From: an uncultured Mycoplasmataceae bacterium | GTDB taxonomy: Bacteria > Bacillota_I > Bacilli_A > Mycoplasmatales > Mycoplasmoidaceae | Length of the DNA: 10,649 bases | NCBI GenBank assembly: GCA_949299825.1 | Contig: CASGBP010000024.1 | Location: forward strand, 1 to 10,649 | Direction: 5' to 3' | In this document: positions 9,630-10,649 of the stretch, piece by piece | Layout of the letters: every line of letters begins with the position of its first letter | Numbering within the stretch: the stretch's first letter is position 1 | Notes under the pieces: generated by a model | What the model saw: only the letters and a program-made list of their open reading frames with translations | Told to the model about the DNA's origin: nothing | The model's database searches: none | Program-made: the position numbers and the translations under genes

Positions 9630-10496
9630 ATGAAACAATATTTATCATTATTAAAACTAGTTTTAGAACAGGGTGAAAATAAGAATGATCGAACCAAAAC
9701 TGGAACCATTTCTTTTTTTGGTAGTCAAACTAGATATGATTTAAATCAAGGTTTTCCTATTCTAACAACAAAGAAAGTTAATTTTAGAGCAATTGTTGGT
9801 GAGTTGTTATGATTTATTAAAGGTGATACTAACATTAAATATTTAGTTGATAATAATATCAAAATATGAAATGAATGACCCTATGAGAACTATCAAAAAT
9901 CTAACGTTTATCAGAATGAATCAATGCAAGAATTTATTGATAAAATAAAAACTGATATTAAATTTTGTAAACAATGAGGAAACCTTGGTCCAATTTATGG
10001 AAAACAATGAAGAGATTTTAATGGTATAGATCAACTAAAAAAAGTTATTGAACAAATTAAATCTAATCCTAATTCTAGGCGCTTAATAGTTAGTGCATGA
10101 AACCCAAATGAAATAGATAAAATGTTATTACCTCCTTGTCATTGTTTTTTTCAATTTTATGTACAAAACAACAAATTAAGTTGCCAATTGTACCAAAGAA
10201 GTGCTGATTTATTTTTAGGAGTTCCATTTAATATTAGTTCCTATTCATTATTAACCATTTTAATAGCTAAGGAGTGTAAATTAGAACTAGGTGAATTTAT
10301 TCATACAATTGGTGATAATCATATTTATAATAACCACTTAGAGCAAGTGAAAATTCAGTTAACAAGAATACCTAAAAAATTACCTAAATTAATCATTAAA
10401 AGAGAAGTTAATTCTATTTTTGATTATGAAATAGATGACTTTGAACTAGAAAACTATGAATGCGATGAGATTATCAAAGCACCAATTGCAATATAA
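9630..10496 (+). CDS. thyA: Thymidylate synthase (ThyA type)
   Basis: The product is a 288-residue cytosolic enzyme converting dUMP and 5,10-methylene-tetrahydrofolate into dTMP and dihydrofolate. Visible landmarks are the phosphate-binding DRTKTGT (20-26), FPILTTKK (43-50), SRRLIVSAWNP (149-159, with R150-R151 contacting dUMP phosphate in the family), catalytic Cys170 in LLPPCHCFFQFYV, YQRSADLFLGVPFNI (188-202, with D193 and N201) and DNHIYNNH (229-236). It ends with the canonical KAPIAI C-terminus, so it is complete. Six TGA codons are read as Trp; reading them as stops would break the gene before the active site. There is no Shine-Dalgarno sequence before the ATG. ThyA turnover needs dihydrofolate reductase, and no folA is visible in the window. 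Confidence 0.98.
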
Positions 10497-10507
10497 GTAA
10501 TGTATTA

Positions 10508-10523
10508 AGTTTTGGGGGAAACT
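10508..10523 (+). repeat. Small hairpin with G5 loop downstream of thyA
   Basis: AGTTT and AAACT pair over 5 bp around the loop TGGGGG, 11 nt after the thyA stop. No U tract follows, so it is a poor intrinsic terminator. A run of five G is unusual in this AT-rich non-coding DNA. Confidence 0.3.
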
Positions 10524-10529
10524 CTAAAA

Positions 10530-10543
10530 TAAAAGTAAAATTT
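10530..10543 (+). repeat. 14-nt direct repeat, copy 2 (downstream of thyA)
   Basis: This is an identical copy of the TAAAAGTAAAATTT element at 9601-9614. Here it lies 27 nt before the TATAAT at 10571, a different spacing from the copy upstream of thyA. Confidence 0.4.
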
Positions 10544-10649
10544 TCTAAAAATTAGGTAAAATAGATTACTTATAATAAATTATTTATTGGAAAATTAACT
10601 GTATTAATATCATTTGAAAATAATATTATACTATCTTTAGATCAATTAA

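Larger units (their letters stand above)
10497..10649. other. Non-coding tail, possibly holding the 3' end of a convergent gene
   Basis: No + strand start codon here opens a reading frame. It contains a small hairpin with a G5 loop (10508-10523), the second 14-nt repeat copy (10530-10543) and a TATAAT at 10571-10576 with no good -35 at 17 nt. On the minus strand one frame is open from the window edge (10647) to a TAA at 10572-10570, about 25 codons including one TGA. That could be the C-terminus of a convergent gene, but an open stretch this short is expected by chance in such AT-rich DNA. I cannot decide between an upstream promoter region and a convergent gene end. Confidence 0.4.

Noticed and set aside
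10587..10613. TTGGAA / TATCAT as a promoter in the tail
   Set aside because: The spacer is only 15 nt and there is no start codon after it within the window.
1..10649. Mobile elements, CRISPR arrays, tRNA or rRNA genes
   Set aside because: I saw no transposase or integrase motifs, no regularly spaced repeats and no cloverleaf or rRNA-like GC-richer stretch.

Overview
The window reads as a low-GC mollicute (Mycoplasma sensu lato or Spiroplasma relative) chromosome segment. The base composition is very AT-rich. Five of the six genes, as well as the partial parE, run cleanly through TGA codons at positions where Trp fits (genetic code 4). I count about 31 in-frame TGA codons and no in-frame TGG. 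The Arg codon CGG is used in parC, which argues mildly against the M. capricolum clade, where CGG is reported as unassigned. I cannot name the species.

All genes are on the + strand. Region 1 (1-5130) is a compact cluster: the 3' part of parE, complete parC, a YqeG-family HAD phosphatase gene and a YqeH-type circularly permuted GTPase gene. Spacing is 5 nt between parE and parC, 1 nt overlap (TAATG) between parC and yqeG, and 14 nt overlap between yqeG and yqeH. Each downstream gene has a Shine-Dalgarno sequence, so this looks like one operon. It joins topoisomerase IV (chromosome decatenation) to a lipid or ribosome-linked phosphatase and a ribosome-assembly GTPase.

Region 2 (5131-9590) starts with a good sigma-A-type promoter whose predicted start lies only 3-4 nt before the next ATG. 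It drives a 1269-residue SecDF-like membrane protein and, 6 nt later, apt (adenine phosphoribosyltransferase). A clear intrinsic terminator follows apt. Neighbouring SecD-like and apt genes are also found in M. genitalium and M. pneumoniae, which supports the SecDF call. The SecDF protein is diverged: the acidic residues expected in its proton-relay membrane segments are missing, and the region between TM1 and TM2 is about 700 residues long.

Region 3 (9591-10649) holds thyA (thymidylate synthase) as its own unit, then about 150 nt without a convincing gene, containing a G5 hairpin and a 14-nt repeat shared with the thyA upstream region.

Overall the segment is housekeeping. I see no defence system, mobile element, CRISPR array, tRNA or rRNA. 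The points most worth a second look are the degenerate SecDF and its enlarged outer domain, the split between leaderless first genes and Shine-Dalgarno-bearing internal genes, and the coupling of yqeG and yqeH to topoisomerase IV.
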